DNA of 64,000 bases, taken from assembly GCA_018340375.1 (NCBI GenBank), contig JAFFJZ010000010.1:9610001-9674000 (forward strand). Direction: 5' to 3'. The notes below the pieces were generated by a model that saw nothing but the letters and a program-made list of their open reading frames with translations, made no database searches and was not told where the DNA came from. Positions 45,392 to 57,300 of the stretch are shown in pieces; positions within the stretch are counted from its first letter, which is position 1; the number at the start of each line of letters is the position of its first letter. Source of the DNA: Gonatopus flavifemur. Its lineage: Eukaryota > Arthropoda > Insecta > Hymenoptera > Dryinidae. The translations under genes were made by a program, and so were the position numbers.

Positions 45392-46398
45392 CCCATATAA
45401 AAATCTTCAGGCTCCGCCAATGCTGACGACGGAATATAGCTAGACGCAAGGCTGCCAGCCAAAGCTGGGCAATCTATGTAGGGACAAGGATGGTTGACAA
45501 TGGTCTAAACATTGTACCAATATGGGAAGTCATAAATCGACTTCGTTGATCCATCATTGATCATTGGCTGCGCCACGCTTGGCCCATCCTTCAACCAATA
45601 TTGCTTGAAGGAAAAAGCATGCTTTCAACAGAGGCTCTCTAGGGCTTGGCGGGACACTGCTCCAAGCATTAGGCAACTCTGAATGACAATGGATTCTCAT
45701 GTTGCACCAAGCATGGGTCGTAGCTTGGTCCAGCTTGGGCAATAGCTTGGCTCAGCTTGGGCGATGGCCTCGCTCAGTTTAGGCGTTAGCTTGACTCGAC
45801 TTGAGTAATAGCTTGGCTAAGAGTGAAACTTCCTTCTCAAACAGCAAATTACAATAACTCTCACCAGAGTGATGCTTGTTTCCTGCGAGTGGCGAACCAA
45901 GCATTCAATCAATATATAAGTCTCCTTTGAAGATTCCATGACAGAAATAATTCTTCATCTGTTTCCAGACCCGCCTACTTCTACGCCAGGACCACCGGAT
46001 TTACGTCATTCATCAGTTTAAACTAATCAGAAAAATTACATGTTGAAATTCTCCGACATTTATTTCGTTCAATCGAAATGATAGAATGGATTTTTTATTT
46101 TATTTTCAATTACAATAAAAAATAAAAGTGACCATTGGCATGAGATGGGCGCAACCCTGCCGCAAGATTGCTACAGCGTTGGCTCATCCTTGGCGAACAA
46201 ATTTTTGTATGGTCTGCCATTGACGGCATATGCTATCACAACCCTGTTTCCAGTGTTGGGTCTTGATTGTGGGAACAAATGGGCTGAGGCTGAAATGATG
46301 TTATCATTTCAGAGTTGCGCCATGCCTGGTAGCCTAGGCTCGGCCCATCTTGGTGAGCCTTGCGGCAACCTAGCGCCCATGGTCAATTTTTACCTGGG
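45392..46398. mobile_element. 1007-bp CCC/GGG element, GCCCAAGCTTGG words, ca duplication, copy 1
   Basis: Starts CCCATATAAAAATC and ends in the inverse of CCCAGGTAAAAATTG, with ca on both sides. It is the same length as, and about 99% identical to, 59961-60967 (reverse orientation); I count about ten differences by eye. gcttggcccagcttgg-type words cover 45580-45840 and gcgcaac/ggcccatcttgg words lie at 46145-46398. The 116-codon frame 46145-46495 runs out of the element and is not a gene. Confidence 0.92.
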
Positions 46399-46554
46399 CA
46401 AGCGTAAATGTATTACTGATAATGACATTGACATGAAATTTGGCACAGATGTCATTAACAGTCCTGCCAACTTAAGAAAAAAAGAACTAGCCTGAAATGT
46501 CAAGCCCGCGAAGTTTAAATTGAAAATTCACCTTACTTTTTGCCCACAGTAGTA

Positions 46555-47384
46555 CATAAATATATGTACTTCGTCAAGAAATTAAACTGATATCGCAAAT
46601 TAACATACATCTAATATCTGATGCGAGAAAGACGAAATATCTTCCAGGCGATCACAAATTGTACTAACTATTTTACTCAAAATACATGTCATTTTATGTT
46701 TTATTCTAAAAAATTATATTCAAATTTATGTTCTAGTTTCAAAGATTACAAACACTGTTTTAATCTATTAGGTATTATGTAAGATTTGGTGGACTGATTA
46801 CTGTTGTACGAAGAAACACGTGTCATTTTTGTTTTATTGCCAAAGATTGTTTCATTATACGAAAAATATATGTTAATTTATGTTTTCAGGAGTTACAAAT
46901 ATAAATAACGAGAATAAACAATATGTAAAAACATGTATATATATATGATATGGAAATGAGTTTGTGATATATCAAACTATTGCTTGAAAGATTGAAATAA
47001 TAATACATGACGCGGATGTTTGATTTGTTGATAATGTCCTGTCAGTTGCGTAAGAATTGATTTCAGAGAATAAAATGATTTCCTTTTCCGAAAGGTGAGA
47101 GTTCGTAACCGGACAAAATATTGAAAATATGATAGATAAAGGTTTTATTTAAAGGGATTGTCAAGCAAAGTACTCAAGGTAATGTTCCGAGTATCATGAT
47201 CATTCGGTATTGAAAAAGGTTTGTTATCAAATTATAGTCGATAATGATGAATCCAGATCACAAGCCTGAGTGACAAACAAATGAATAAATAAAGATGTTC
47301 GTTTATAAATGATTAACGCAAATACTCAGAGAAGTGTCCTGAGTAAAATCATTAAATCATAATTAAAATTTATGGTATTTCATA
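46555..47384. other. AT-rich spacer
   Basis: No gene or repeat recognised. Confidence 0.35.
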
Positions 47385-47636
47385 CACTGGGAGAAGAGTT
47401 GATTTGTATTTAATAAATCTTGTTTTGGATACGGCGAAATGAATATTGATTACATACAAACATGACTCCCTATTCTTAGATAAGGTTTAATAACAGTTAA
47501 AAAATGTCATATGAAGTTTTGTAACAGTTAATAAACTTCATTTATAGTTATTAAGCCAAGTTTACGTGAAAAAAATATTTATTTCGCCGTATCCAAAGTG
47601 AGCTTTATCAAATACAAATAAACTCTTTTCTCAGTG
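47385..47636. mobile_element. CACTGGGAGAAGAG MITE
   Basis: Ends CACTGGGAGAAGAGTTGATT and the inverse of CACTGAGAAAAGAGTTTATT, then ttggatacggcgaaat mirrored. Flanks TA and CA. A half copy is at 36650-36760. Interior taataacagtt and its inverse. Confidence 0.8.
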
Positions 47637-47639
47637 CAG

Positions 47640-47970
47640 CTAAATAAAAACTTATGAATGAGCCCACGTGGGTATATAAGGAGCGTGGTTTCCACAATAA
47701 GCCATTCCGTATTCAGTCGTGAATCAAAAGAGAACCTCGACGAGAGCATTGCCTCGAAAGTCAGAGTTCATAATATTTTGAATAAATAATTGATTGAACA
47801 AACAAAAAGTCTTTTTATTTTTCAAAAGTGATTATTTTATTATAACTTCTTAAGAGTTTTCGAATAAAACTAAACTCAATTTTTCAAGTGTGTTTAAAGT
47901 GGAGAGTATAAGAAGAGGTTTGGTTATTTTCCCACAAAATAACCTGGCGACCGGAGTCAAATCTTCGTAG
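47640..47970 (+). mobile_element. Possible solo LTR and primer-binding site
   Basis: A TATATAAG box (47673), a TCAGTCGTG initiator-like site (47713), AATAAA signals (near 47782 and 47863) and acctggcgaccggagtc (47950) occur in LTR order. TGGCGACC is a frequent start of a gypsy-like tRNA primer site just after the LTR. No second LTR or gag/pol frame is visible, and the LTR edges are not defined. Confidence 0.35.
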
Positions 47971-48477
47971 GAGTTGAGTATTTCGTGGCTTCTTCGGGTC
48001 GAAGTATCTTAATAAAAATTTCATTCATACGAGTCTGCAAATACCACTCGAAATGATAACAAACATAATTTTGTACACGGAAAGAAGAAAACAGCACTGG
48101 TTACTGTCCGTAACAGCAATCAGTTGAAAAACAAATGAAAACACGCTTGGATGATAGAGATTAGCGCGATCACAGTGATGTGTACTGCAGTGAAATTCGT
48201 GAATGCTGCTTGGACATTAACGGTTACTGGGAGACCGACGCAGTAATGAACGGCGTGAATTTGATTCAATGAATTACTGCGATTGTGTAGCAGCAGCTCA
48301 AAAGCGTTTCAGAGCATCTGGGATTTATTCAGGAATTTAGCTGTGAGGGTCACATAAAAAATTTTTCGGACTACAGTTATTATTGAAAATTATTTTTGGG
48401 ATGTTTTTATATCGTTTCAACCGATAAAAAAAATGGAGCTAGAAAAAAAGTAAAATATGTGTTTACCTATTTTACTT
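47971..48477. other. Spacer with orphan CACGGAAAG end
   Basis: TA then CACGGAAAGAAG near 48076 looks like a left end of the CAC class without a partner. No gene. Confidence 0.35.
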
Positions 48478-48481
48478 TTAA

Positions 48482-48696
48482 CCCTCAGCCTCCACACGAG
48501 TGCGAATTTGCACCGCATTACCTTCTCTTTTACCCATTATCCTCAATGGATTTCTCGGAAAGTTCACCCTGAATTCATGTCATTTTCACTTTCATCCTGA
48601 TTTATTTCCACGAAATTACACAGAATAAAAATCGGGAAGCCAAATTCGCACTCGTGTGGAGGTAGTTTTTGCGTGAATGAGGTTGGAGGCTGAGGG
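48482..48696. mobile_element. TTAA-flanked piggyBac-like MITE
   Basis: Exact TTAA at 48478-48481 and 48697-48700. Terminal CCCTCAGCCTCCA is inverted perfectly (13 bp); a further inverted pair cctccacacgagtgcgaa lies directly inside on the left and 28 bp inside on the right. Long inner plus short outer repeats are typical of piggyBac ends. Confidence 0.88.
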
Positions 48697-48717
48697 TTAA
48701 CCGCGTCATATTTAGAA

Positions 48718-49440
48718 ATCTAATTCTCACTCCAAAAGAGTGGAATTTCACTCTTTAGGCAGCCAGAAGGGAACCTATCTTTCCGTTCGAGTGGAAATCT
48801 CACTCTTTCCAATTTAGAGAGTAGGGTCATGAAGTATCGTTGAAGTATATTGTTAGTGTGAATGCTTGAAATTCCCAATGTTTTTGTTCATTTTTCATAG
48901 TGCCACTCAGTGCATGCTACAAATGTTTCTCACATCATGCATTAATTTTTATAGTGAGACTACTAACTCCAAGCGTTAGCACTAACATAATTTTTCAACA
49001 ATCCTATTTATCCCTAAACTGATAAGTCACGTTTTTTGAATATTGATTCTAAAATGTTTTTTCTCCCACGTGGCCTTCATTCTTTTGTTTGTCTGAAAAC
49101 TATAAGACCTTTCAGGATGCAATTTTTTTGTGTGGACATTTTTGCCCAATTTTGACCATTTTAGACCAAAAATTCAGAAAAAATCAGTGGTGGCTGAAAT
49201 AGTTTCAACCCTAGAAGTGATCGAACTCATGTGACGTTTAGTTTCTTAACTCAGATCCCTCTTATTTTATAAATCATAGACGCATATATCAGCATATATC
49301 GTTTCATTGTTCTTGCAATAAAAGCGTAAAGGAGATCTATGGAATTTTTTTCGAAATCTTGTTCTACGTATGTTTTGTGATATTCTTCACGTCATGATTA
49401 AGGTCAGTACTTTATCATTTATTTTCCACGCTTCACCTCT
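48718..49440. repeat. GAGTG/CACTC word block, then spacer
   Basis: 48728-48830 repeats tctcactcc, gagtggaatttcactc and gagtgga in both orientations. The remainder to 49440 is AT-rich with nothing recognised. Confidence 0.4.
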
Positions 49441-49444
49441 TTAA

Positions 49445-49768
49445 GGGGATACCAGAATACCGACTGAGTAAACATTATCTCGGTAAGAATTCTCCGCACT
49501 GAACTCACAAAAAAGCGTAGAATTTTGAGGAAATAATTTTTAGTACTTCATCTATCGCGGTACATCGCCAAAATCTCAAATTTTGCAGAACAAATTTTTT
49601 TACCGACTGAGAGAAACAATTTTTCTTCGAAATTCGAAATTTGGGCGATATACCGCGATAGATAAAGTACTAAAGATTATTTGCAGAGAATTTCAGATCT
49701 TTTTATAAATTCAGTGCGGAGAATTCTTATCGAGAAAATGTTTACTCAGTCGATACGCTGGTATCCCC
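49445..49768. mobile_element. GGGGATACC palindromic MITE with TTAA/TCAA flanks
   Basis: Arms ~60 bp start GGGGATACCAG and continue cgactgagtaaacatt and aagaattctccgcactga, mirrored. Left flank TTAA, right flank TCAA. Inner atctatcgcggta is mirrored too. Confidence 0.75.
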
Positions 49769-49880
49769 TCAAATGCAAAAGAATAATGCAATAATTCATG
49801 ACGCTTTGAAAGGTACGCATAAGATGTTAGTCGATAATGTGGAAAATCATTTGTCCGTTGACTTTGGCATTGTCATCGGA

Positions 49881-50690
49881 AAAGTACGTGCATATTAGTA
49901 CATGTTTTCGATATCCCATCATAGATAAAGGAGTAGAATATGAATTTTACTCAGATTTTAGGCGGACGCTTATGTCACACTTAATAACCGATTGGGAGAT
50001 CAACAATTTTTTTTTAATTTTGAAATGCTTGAAATAATATCTCAAGTGTGTATCAACAGCGGGCTGAATCTAGGCCCAGGGTGGGTGCCCATGCTGCCCA
50101 ACGTGGAGCCAAGCTGGGTAGACAAATAGCGCCAACCCTGAGATGATAACATCGTTCCCAGCTTGGCTGTATTGCTTTTCCCGAGGATGAACCCAGACTA
50201 GGCAACCAATTACTGCCCCTTCCTTTTCTTTTGAAATTGGAAAATTGCTTTGAATTCTGCCCCAGCGGGCATGAATTTCAGCCCAACTTTGACCCAGTCT
50301 TGGGCCTAGTGTTGAGCCCTATCGTACCTATATGGGCCCAAGACTGGACCAAAGTGGGACCAAAATTCATACACGCTGAAGATTGTACACACATGCTCGG
50401 GATATGAATTCACCCCAATCTTGGCCTGACGCTGGTCCAAATTGGGGCCAAGTTCAAATGTGCCCGCACTAAGATTCATTATTTCCATTTTTCACCAACC
50501 ATAATTGTATGGGAAAGCACAACAGGGCCAAGATTGAGCCTATGTGAGCCCCATCATCATTCCCCAATACTGAGTTGAAGAGGATGGACCCAGCCTGGGG
50601 CCCATTGTCATTATAGGCAGTACACCCTTGGGTATGTTCATCAGTTCTCAGCTCCATATAAATGAATATCGTTATTTAAATTTCAATCTA
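49881..50690. repeat. Direct duplicate of 52513-52735 carrying insertions
   Basis: 49881-50040 and 50633-50690 align with 52513-52735 (aatatgaattttactcaga, cacacttaataaccgat, tctcagctcca, tcaatctata are shared). This copy holds the 592-bp element 50041-50632 and ends at the mariner at 50693; the other copy has neither. Confidence 0.78.
50041..50632. mobile_element. GGCCCAAGACTGGACC-word element, boundaries shown by empty site
   Basis: Left CTCAAGTGTGTA, right the inverse of CCCAAGGGTGTA (10 of 12). Flanked by tat on both sides, while the empty duplicate has a single tat at 52675-52677. The interior is dense with ggcccaag, tggacc and gcccaact words. The first base triplet is CTC where sister elements have CCC. 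Confidence 0.72.
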
Positions 50691-50692
50691 TA

Positions 50693-51885
50693 CTACTGTG
50701 TCCAAAAAATAAGGTGACATGGCATTCATTTTCAAAAAACTTTATTTATTTTCCCAAATCAAATTCATCGCCTTCAAAGTAATCCCCCTCGGGTACAATG
50801 CACTTATGCCAACGCATTTTCCAATCTTCGAAACAGTTGTTGAAGTCTGTTTCCGGGATGGCCTTCAGCTCTCTCTTCGATTCGGCTCAAACCTCCTCTA
50901 TCGACTCGAAACGCTGTCCCCGGAGCCGTCTGTTGAGTTTGTTGAATAGCCAGAAGTCGCATGGTGCCAAATCAGGTGAACACGATGGTTGTGGAACGAT
51001 ATGGGTCAAGTTTTTTGCGAAATAGTTACGAAGAATCAATGCGGGGTGAGCCGGTGCATAGTCGTGGTGCAAAAACCAAGAGTTGGCCCGCCACAATTCC
51101 GTTCTCTTTAGGCGAATAGCTTCACGTGAACGACGCATAACGCTCAAATAATATTCTTTGTTGACAGTTTGACCCGGCGGAAGAAACTCGAATTGATAAT
51201 AAACTTGATTTTTGAGCGACTTTGGCGCGGGTTTTTGGTTTTGCCTCACCTTTAGCGCGATATTCGCTTGATTGATCGGTTGTTTCCGAGTCGTAAGGAT
51301 AAATCCAAGTCTCATCTCCCGTAACAATGCGTTTCATCTTGTCCTGATAGTCAGAAAGCATTGTTTTACACACTTCAACGCGAGATTTGACGCGTCTGAG
51401 GCCCAAAACATCCTTCAAACTGGTATTGACTGATCCTTTTGAAATACCAACATCATCATCAAGATCTCTGATTGATAATCGACGATTTACGAGCACCAAA
51501 TCTTTGATTTTTCGGATGTGAACTTCGTCAGGTGAAATCGATGATCGACCGGGACGCTTTTCGTCTTCGACACGTTTTCCACCTTCTTGGAACTCTTTAT
51601 ACCACTTTTCAACATTTTTTTTCGACATAGTCTCATCATCGAAGGCTTTCTGCACCGTCTTCAACGAATCAGCAGCAGAAAATTCATTCCGTAAACAAAA
51701 TTTAATACAAATTCTTTGCTCAACAAATGCGGACATTATAAAAATCGAGAAATTCACTTTCAGCAGCGTTCAAAACGAAGCGTATCTCAAACGCTAATGA
51801 ATATTTTGATGTGACCCTTGGCACGGATATCAAAGAAAGTCTTACTAACCTAAAGATAGAATACACCAAGCCAATCTCTCTACCG
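50693..51885 (-). mobile_element. Mariner copy with lost 5' terminus
   Basis: The 3' inverted repeat CTACTGTGTCCAAAAAATAA follows TA at 50691-50692. The 5' untranslated part resembles that of 44627-46552 until ~51885 and then stops without the matching repeat. Confidence 0.85.
50746..51736 (-). pseudogene. Decayed mariner transposase
   Basis: It reads from MSAFVEQ (51736) to DEFDLGK (50746) in pieces. N-terminal HTH, second HTH and TGDETWIY with Asp 1 are in one frame. A frameshift near 51230 moves PPGQTVNKEYY, HHDYAPAH (Asp 2) and SPDLAPCDFWLF (Asp 3, spacing 34) to another frame, and a TGA at 50887-50889 cuts off the last ~47 residues. About 14 residues of the linker are missing after VKSR. 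The invariant HDN is HDY here. It is the same lineage as 44680-45348 but older. Confidence 0.92.
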
Positions 51886-52012
51886 ACTTGTAGGATTCAA
51901 ATAAGTCTGGTAACTTGATTGATTTGTAGATGTCACTCGTAGGTACGGTGATTTTCGAATTTCAATCCCCTGTAATTATTTGAAGGAAATCTTGAGAAAG
52001 AGGTCGTCAGGG
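51886..52012. other. Spacer
   Basis: Nothing recognised. Confidence 0.3.
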
Positions 52013-52087
52013 GTCATGGTGGCGTAATTGGTTAACACATCCCAGTATCTATGGATACTAGGTTCCAGGTTCGACTCCCGGCCTTGG
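52013..52087 (+). ncRNA. tRNA-like sequence with A box, B box and T-run
   Basis: A box TGGCGTAATTGG (52020-52031), B box GGTTCGACTCC (52068-52078), and a run of nine T starting about 52091 as a Pol III stop. GTCATGG/CCTTGGC could pair as an acceptor stem with one mismatch and one G-T. The anticodon arm is unclear, so a tRNA pseudogene or SINE remains likely. Of the four such sequences this is the most tRNA-like. Confidence 0.5.
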
Positions 52088-52099
52088 CGATTTTTTTTT

Positions 52100-53052
52100 C
52101 AAGATTTAATTCATTTTCAGTTCATATGAAACTTCAATGTTTGAATCTTGAAACGAGTCCATATTCTATTTTCAACGATGATTTTGTCTTGTACGTATCG
52201 TACCGCTTACTCGTCATGAGAGAGAATAATTATTTGACACGTTTCGAGGTATTTGGAAAAAGTTCATCTCTTTCCTTCTAACCACATACTCTGAGTAAGG
52301 AGTTGAGGTTATTAGAGACATGGATCCGTTCGTGTGTTCAAATTTGCTGTATCAGCAACACACGCATAGATTATTTCCATTGGTCGATGTAAATATGTTT
52401 CTTCGCTTCCAATGAGGCATTGTGAGTCGTATTGACCTAAAGATAAGAGCATTTCCCCAGATACATTTGCGCACAGAGTTTATATTCAAATGTCACCTCA
52501 CTAGTTAGTAGGTCCGTATTAATACATATTTTCGATATTTCATCATAGTTAAAGAGATAAAATATGAATTTTACTCAGAGTTCAGACGTACGCTCATGAC
52601 ACACTTAATAACCGATAGGGAAATCAAACATTCTTTCAATTCTAAATAAACAAAATTTGGAATGCTTGAGATAATATGTTTTTCTCACCTCTCAGCTCCA
52701 AATATATGAATATCATTATTCGAATTCCAATCTATATTTGTTCTCGACAAATTTAGTGCATTCCCCACTTTACCCGAACTTTTCGGTTTCCAAAGAATTG
52801 ATGAACTAGCGCATCAGCTTGAGATTCATATGCGTTCACATATCTCAAAATTAAGTTGAATCCCTGCTCCTCAAGATAACACATTCAAGTTTTCACGAAT
52901 TTCAACTTTTATACCTCGTATGGAATCGAATGCAAACTTATTCCCCTTATACCCGACTCTCCCCCAAAATATATCCTCGAAATTCTGATTCGTGCGATAT
53001 CAACCTCATATATATCAATTATATCTTCCATTAGAAATGTTTTCATAACCTA
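52100..53052. repeat. AT-rich DNA with the empty duplicate at 52513-52735
   Basis: 52513-52735 is the uninterrupted copy of 49881-50690. Otherwise no gene or element recognised. Confidence 0.6.
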
Positions 53053-54334
53053 CACTGAGAAAAAAAAGTCATGACCGTAATGAATATTTCTTCCGGCCAA
53101 GGAAATGAATTCATCCAATAGTGACAATGAAATCATTTCATGGGACTTATCAATCTGAGTATTCATGCAAACAATGTATTCAAATCTGAAATTCTTGAGC
53201 CTGAAGAAACATTTCTTTGAATCAAATACCCTTTCTTCAGTGAAAATAAACCTACTCTGATTCAATTAATTATTTCTTCGGAGGAATGAAACCACTCAAA
53301 CATTCAAAAAAGAAAGTTTTTGAATCAATTAGGAAAATTTTCAATCCATCGAAATAAATCATCAACTTCAAGATGTTCTTTTTTGACTTCGTGAATTCCA
53401 TCCTGATTCAATAAATGATGTTTCAGAAGTCATTGAGCACAATATCAGATTTTTTCTGTAAAAAAAAATTATCACACTTGTAAAGCTTTCATAGTCCACT
53501 CTGGTGTTCCTTTAATCTGTTGATAACCGGGAATTCTGAGCACTTTGGATCAAATGAGACTTCATTGATCGTTCAGTCATGCCGTCTGTTAGGCGAATAG
53601 TGCCTATCACTCCATGCGGGACCTGTAATTCAATGCCATAATCTGAAAGAAATATTTATTTGGATGAAGTAATACTTACTAAGAAGACAGAGTGATTAAT
53701 TCTTTACATACAAACCATACTGTCGAAAGAGAACTTGTGAGAAAGTGACTACACCTTGCGAGAACCAACCGAAAGTCGTCTAAGTAACTAAAACGTAACG
53801 TGATTTCGAAAATCCATTTCTTTATCTTACTGAATTTTCTTTAGAATCAATTGCACATACTTTCATATCGATGAATGAAATCATTTGAATATAAAAATCA
53901 TTCTGTGGATTTGAAGAAATACAAAATCATGCTTACCAAATATTACTTTCATTCCAAGCAGTATAGTATTGATTCGAAAACGTTGTTATTAACAAATTTG
54001 TACACCTTGAATTGAAAATTCGAGCTTTTCCTACAAAACGTGACGTAATAAAATTGAAGAAATAAGGCATTGAATTTTCAATCGTTTTTGAATGAAATTA
54101 GAATCATGCCTTGCACTTCGCGGTCTGACTAATCCAAAGAATTAATCTTTGTGTCAATAAAATGTTTCTTGGATTGGAGGAAACTGAATTCAATGAAATA
54201 ATATCTTCCATTTAACGAAAGAATTCATTATTTCTATTGAATCATCATTATTTGAAAGGACATGTATTCAGTTTAATGAGGGCCAGATTCAAAAAAATGT
54301 ATTTCTTTGATGTAATGACTTTTTTTTCTCAGTG
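53053..54334. mobile_element. CACTGAGAAAAAAAAGTCAT element, TA duplication
   Basis: 20-bp terminal repeats CACTGAGAAAAAAAAGTCAT are perfect and flanked by TA. 1.28 kb. Words tttgaatcaa and gaatcaattaattatt recur throughout in both orientations; no coding frame. Confidence 0.85.
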
Positions 54335-57300
54335 TACGCTCTTCTGTAAATATCAATAACAAATGATAACACGATCAATAAATGGATCGTGTTTCATAAA
54401 GGTATTTGGAGTGAAAAACTGAAAATGAAGTAATGAAGCGTGGTATTATACATCAAAGAATTCTATCGATCGTAATAATACCAAAACGCTATACTGCCCC
54501 ATCCAACGAGACACACGTTACCTTGACCTCGCATAATGTAGTGAATCGAGAATAATTTTATTGGCAGTAGCATCATATCAGATTTGGAGAACCGCCAAAG
54601 AACCTTTAATACACGGAATGGATATGGTAAAATTGAAAAAAAGGAAAACAAGAGTAGACAGTCGAGTGGATTAGGCAGTGTCAGCGATCGCTGTATACTA
54701 ATAATGTTTTTGGATCAACATCCCGCTCGACCGAACCGCTAAAAATAGTACTCGTTGCAAACAGAGGTGGTTAATAGTCTATAAAGCTAGGATCTCTTCA
54801 AGCGTGTTATTGATACAACACCATTTCAAAGTATTGTACGTGTACGAGAGTTATCTTACTTTTTTCCCTTTTATTTTACCCAATCATATTTCCGGAGTTT
54901 TCATATTATGGGGAAAAAATCATTCACCGAACATCGTCCCTTGCTGTAGAAAGAAAAACAAGGAAAATAATCCTAAGTTTTCTAGGATTTTAATTAATCG
55001 AGAAGTTTTTTGAATCGTCAACAATTTTCACGCTGGGAAAAGTCTATCGGACTGTTAACCATTCGTTTTGGGTTTCATGGGAATTTTAAAATAAGAATTG
55101 AAGAATTTTATCGTGTCCATGGAAATAAAAACAGTTGATTGCGAGCACCTCGATATTTAATGTTACGTATTCTGATGTTGCAGTATCTGTAACCAAATTA
55201 CCATTCTTCCTAGTGATCATTAACTTATACATTCCTTTCTGTGATTCATTCAGGTGGATTCCACAAAAAGTTATCGGGGATTCAAAAATCCAGTATAACT
55301 GAAGCTCAAAATTCAATGTTGGTTTTGAATGTTTATTGTAACATCTTCTTCTACATTTTTTGAATAAACAAAATCTTCTTGTAAATGTTCCTTCAAATCC
55401 ACTGGTACTTACAATTCTAGTTTTGAATAATTCAGATCTTCAATGTCGGCAATTATACGGGATTTTATTCAAATTAAATATGTTATTATTTTCGATGTAT
55501 AGTGTTGTAAAATGAATTCTTCATTACTTGTGCAGTATTTGTCATTAAGATTATGATTGTGATACTATCTCGTAACATTGCATGACTCCAGTACAATATG
55601 TTGATGCATCACATAGATTTGCACGAAAACAAACATCAAATGCGACTTCTTTCATAGAAAAAACTTGGGTTTCTCAAACACTCTTAGTACATCGATTACG
55701 ACGTTTTTATGTGACTTTATACGATTACTCAAAAAAATACCTTTCAAGTGGAACAATTTTCAAAATTGTATATAATTTATATAGAATAATATATAAATAA
55801 TATTAAATGTTACATGAATTCTATACAATTTTGAGAATTTCTCAACAATTCAAATTTTTATACAACATATAAATTGTATACGAATTCTATATAAATTATA
55901 TACAATTGTTCTTCGATACAAATTTATATTCAAAATATATATAGAATTTCCAATTATATATACAATTTTTGTACGATTCATCTGAAGTCACATGAAGAGA
56001 TACTTGTTTGAGCGACCCGCACATGAAATGTCAATATTCAGGGAATGTGTTCAATGAAAAATTTTATATGAATTCTTTGAATCTATTGCTGCATATATTT
56101 CCTTTAAATAATTTTGATTCTTGAAAAAGGATGTGACAGAGAGAATTATTTCGAATGAAATAAGAAGAAATCCTCCTTCATTTCAGGTATCTCACAACAA
56201 TGAATTTTCATGAAATTATCAGATAATATTTGAAACTGAATTTATAAAGAGGCTTGTAAAGTTCATAATGCATATTTGATATCCTCACTATCCAAGTATT
56301 GAATATCAGTGCTTAAATACTTGACATTTTTCATTAAAACCTGACTCTAAAAGATTGTAAAAAAACTTATAAAATGTAATGTTAAAACATCAACATATGA
56401 TCTGACCTGTTGATATCCCTTCAAAATAGAACCATCTACAACACAAGCGATGCAATAGTTCCAAAACAATAATTTTCAATGAATATCAGAATTCTCTGAA
56501 ACTCTTCTCATACTCTTGTGTTGTAAGAAAAATGATGTTGCTTTTTCTCGAAGAACTCGAAGAAATAGATTTATTGTAAATTTTTTGTGATACAGAATAA
56601 TATGAAATTCTGTTAGCACGTCGCAAGAAGTTCTACATTTTTTCCACCGTGACGACCATCAAAGTACCGTCAAGGTACAAGAAATAAAGGTCTTGAGAAA
56701 TACAAAAAAAGAGATAAGGAAGTTGGATACAGAAGCACAACAATGAAGGAATTGTGATCTTATCGATGTTGTCTACACGCTGATTCAATGACTCAACCAA
56801 ACGTCGGAATCTTCCCAATAGAGTTATTTTTTTCTCTTCACAATCATTCCTTTTAAAATACATTTAAACATATCCTCCAATTCGCTACTCCCAAAATTAA
56901 CTTGCTAGAATTACTCAAGAAATAAATAATATGAAGTTGAAGAAAATAATTCGGTCGATTCAATGAAATCGAAGAAGAAACGTAAATTGCTCCCTTATAA
57001 GAAATATAAATGTGAAGATAAAAATTCAGTACTCGAGTGATGGTAATTTGAAGAATGAATAACAATCAGAAATGAAAAAACAGTCTTCGGCAAACAAATA
57101 AAACTGTTATGACAAATAACACGACGAAACTGTGGAATAGCAATAATATAAGCTTAAACAAATGAAAAGGAATGAGGGTATTCTAGAATCCTCCAATTTG
57201 TGAATATCCTGTGGTCCTAAGAACACCTCGTATAAATATGCAAATTCCTCGTACGGCGTGTGGAACCGCAAGCATTACCCAGCCACAAAACCACGAGAAC

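Larger units (their letters stand above)
44627..46552 (-). mobile_element. Mariner with internal deletion and a 1007-bp insertion
   Basis: 29-bp perfect inverted repeats begin CTACTGTGGGCAAAAAGTAA, TA on both sides (44625-44626, 46553-46554). Without the insertion (45392-46398 plus one ca) the element is ~917 bp, about 400 shorter than a normal mariner. Related copies are at 50693 and 27091. Confidence 0.93.

Noticed and set aside
45554..45742. 62-codon frame (-) and its twin at 60617-60805 (+)
   Set aside because: Translation of the CCCAAGCTTGG word block in the two copies; no start context or domain.
46145..46495. 116-codon frame, with a near-identical 85-codon frame at 59882-60139
   Set aside because: Both lie in the twin 1007-bp elements. 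Identity reflects recent transposition, and the frames run out of the element into unrelated flanks at different points.
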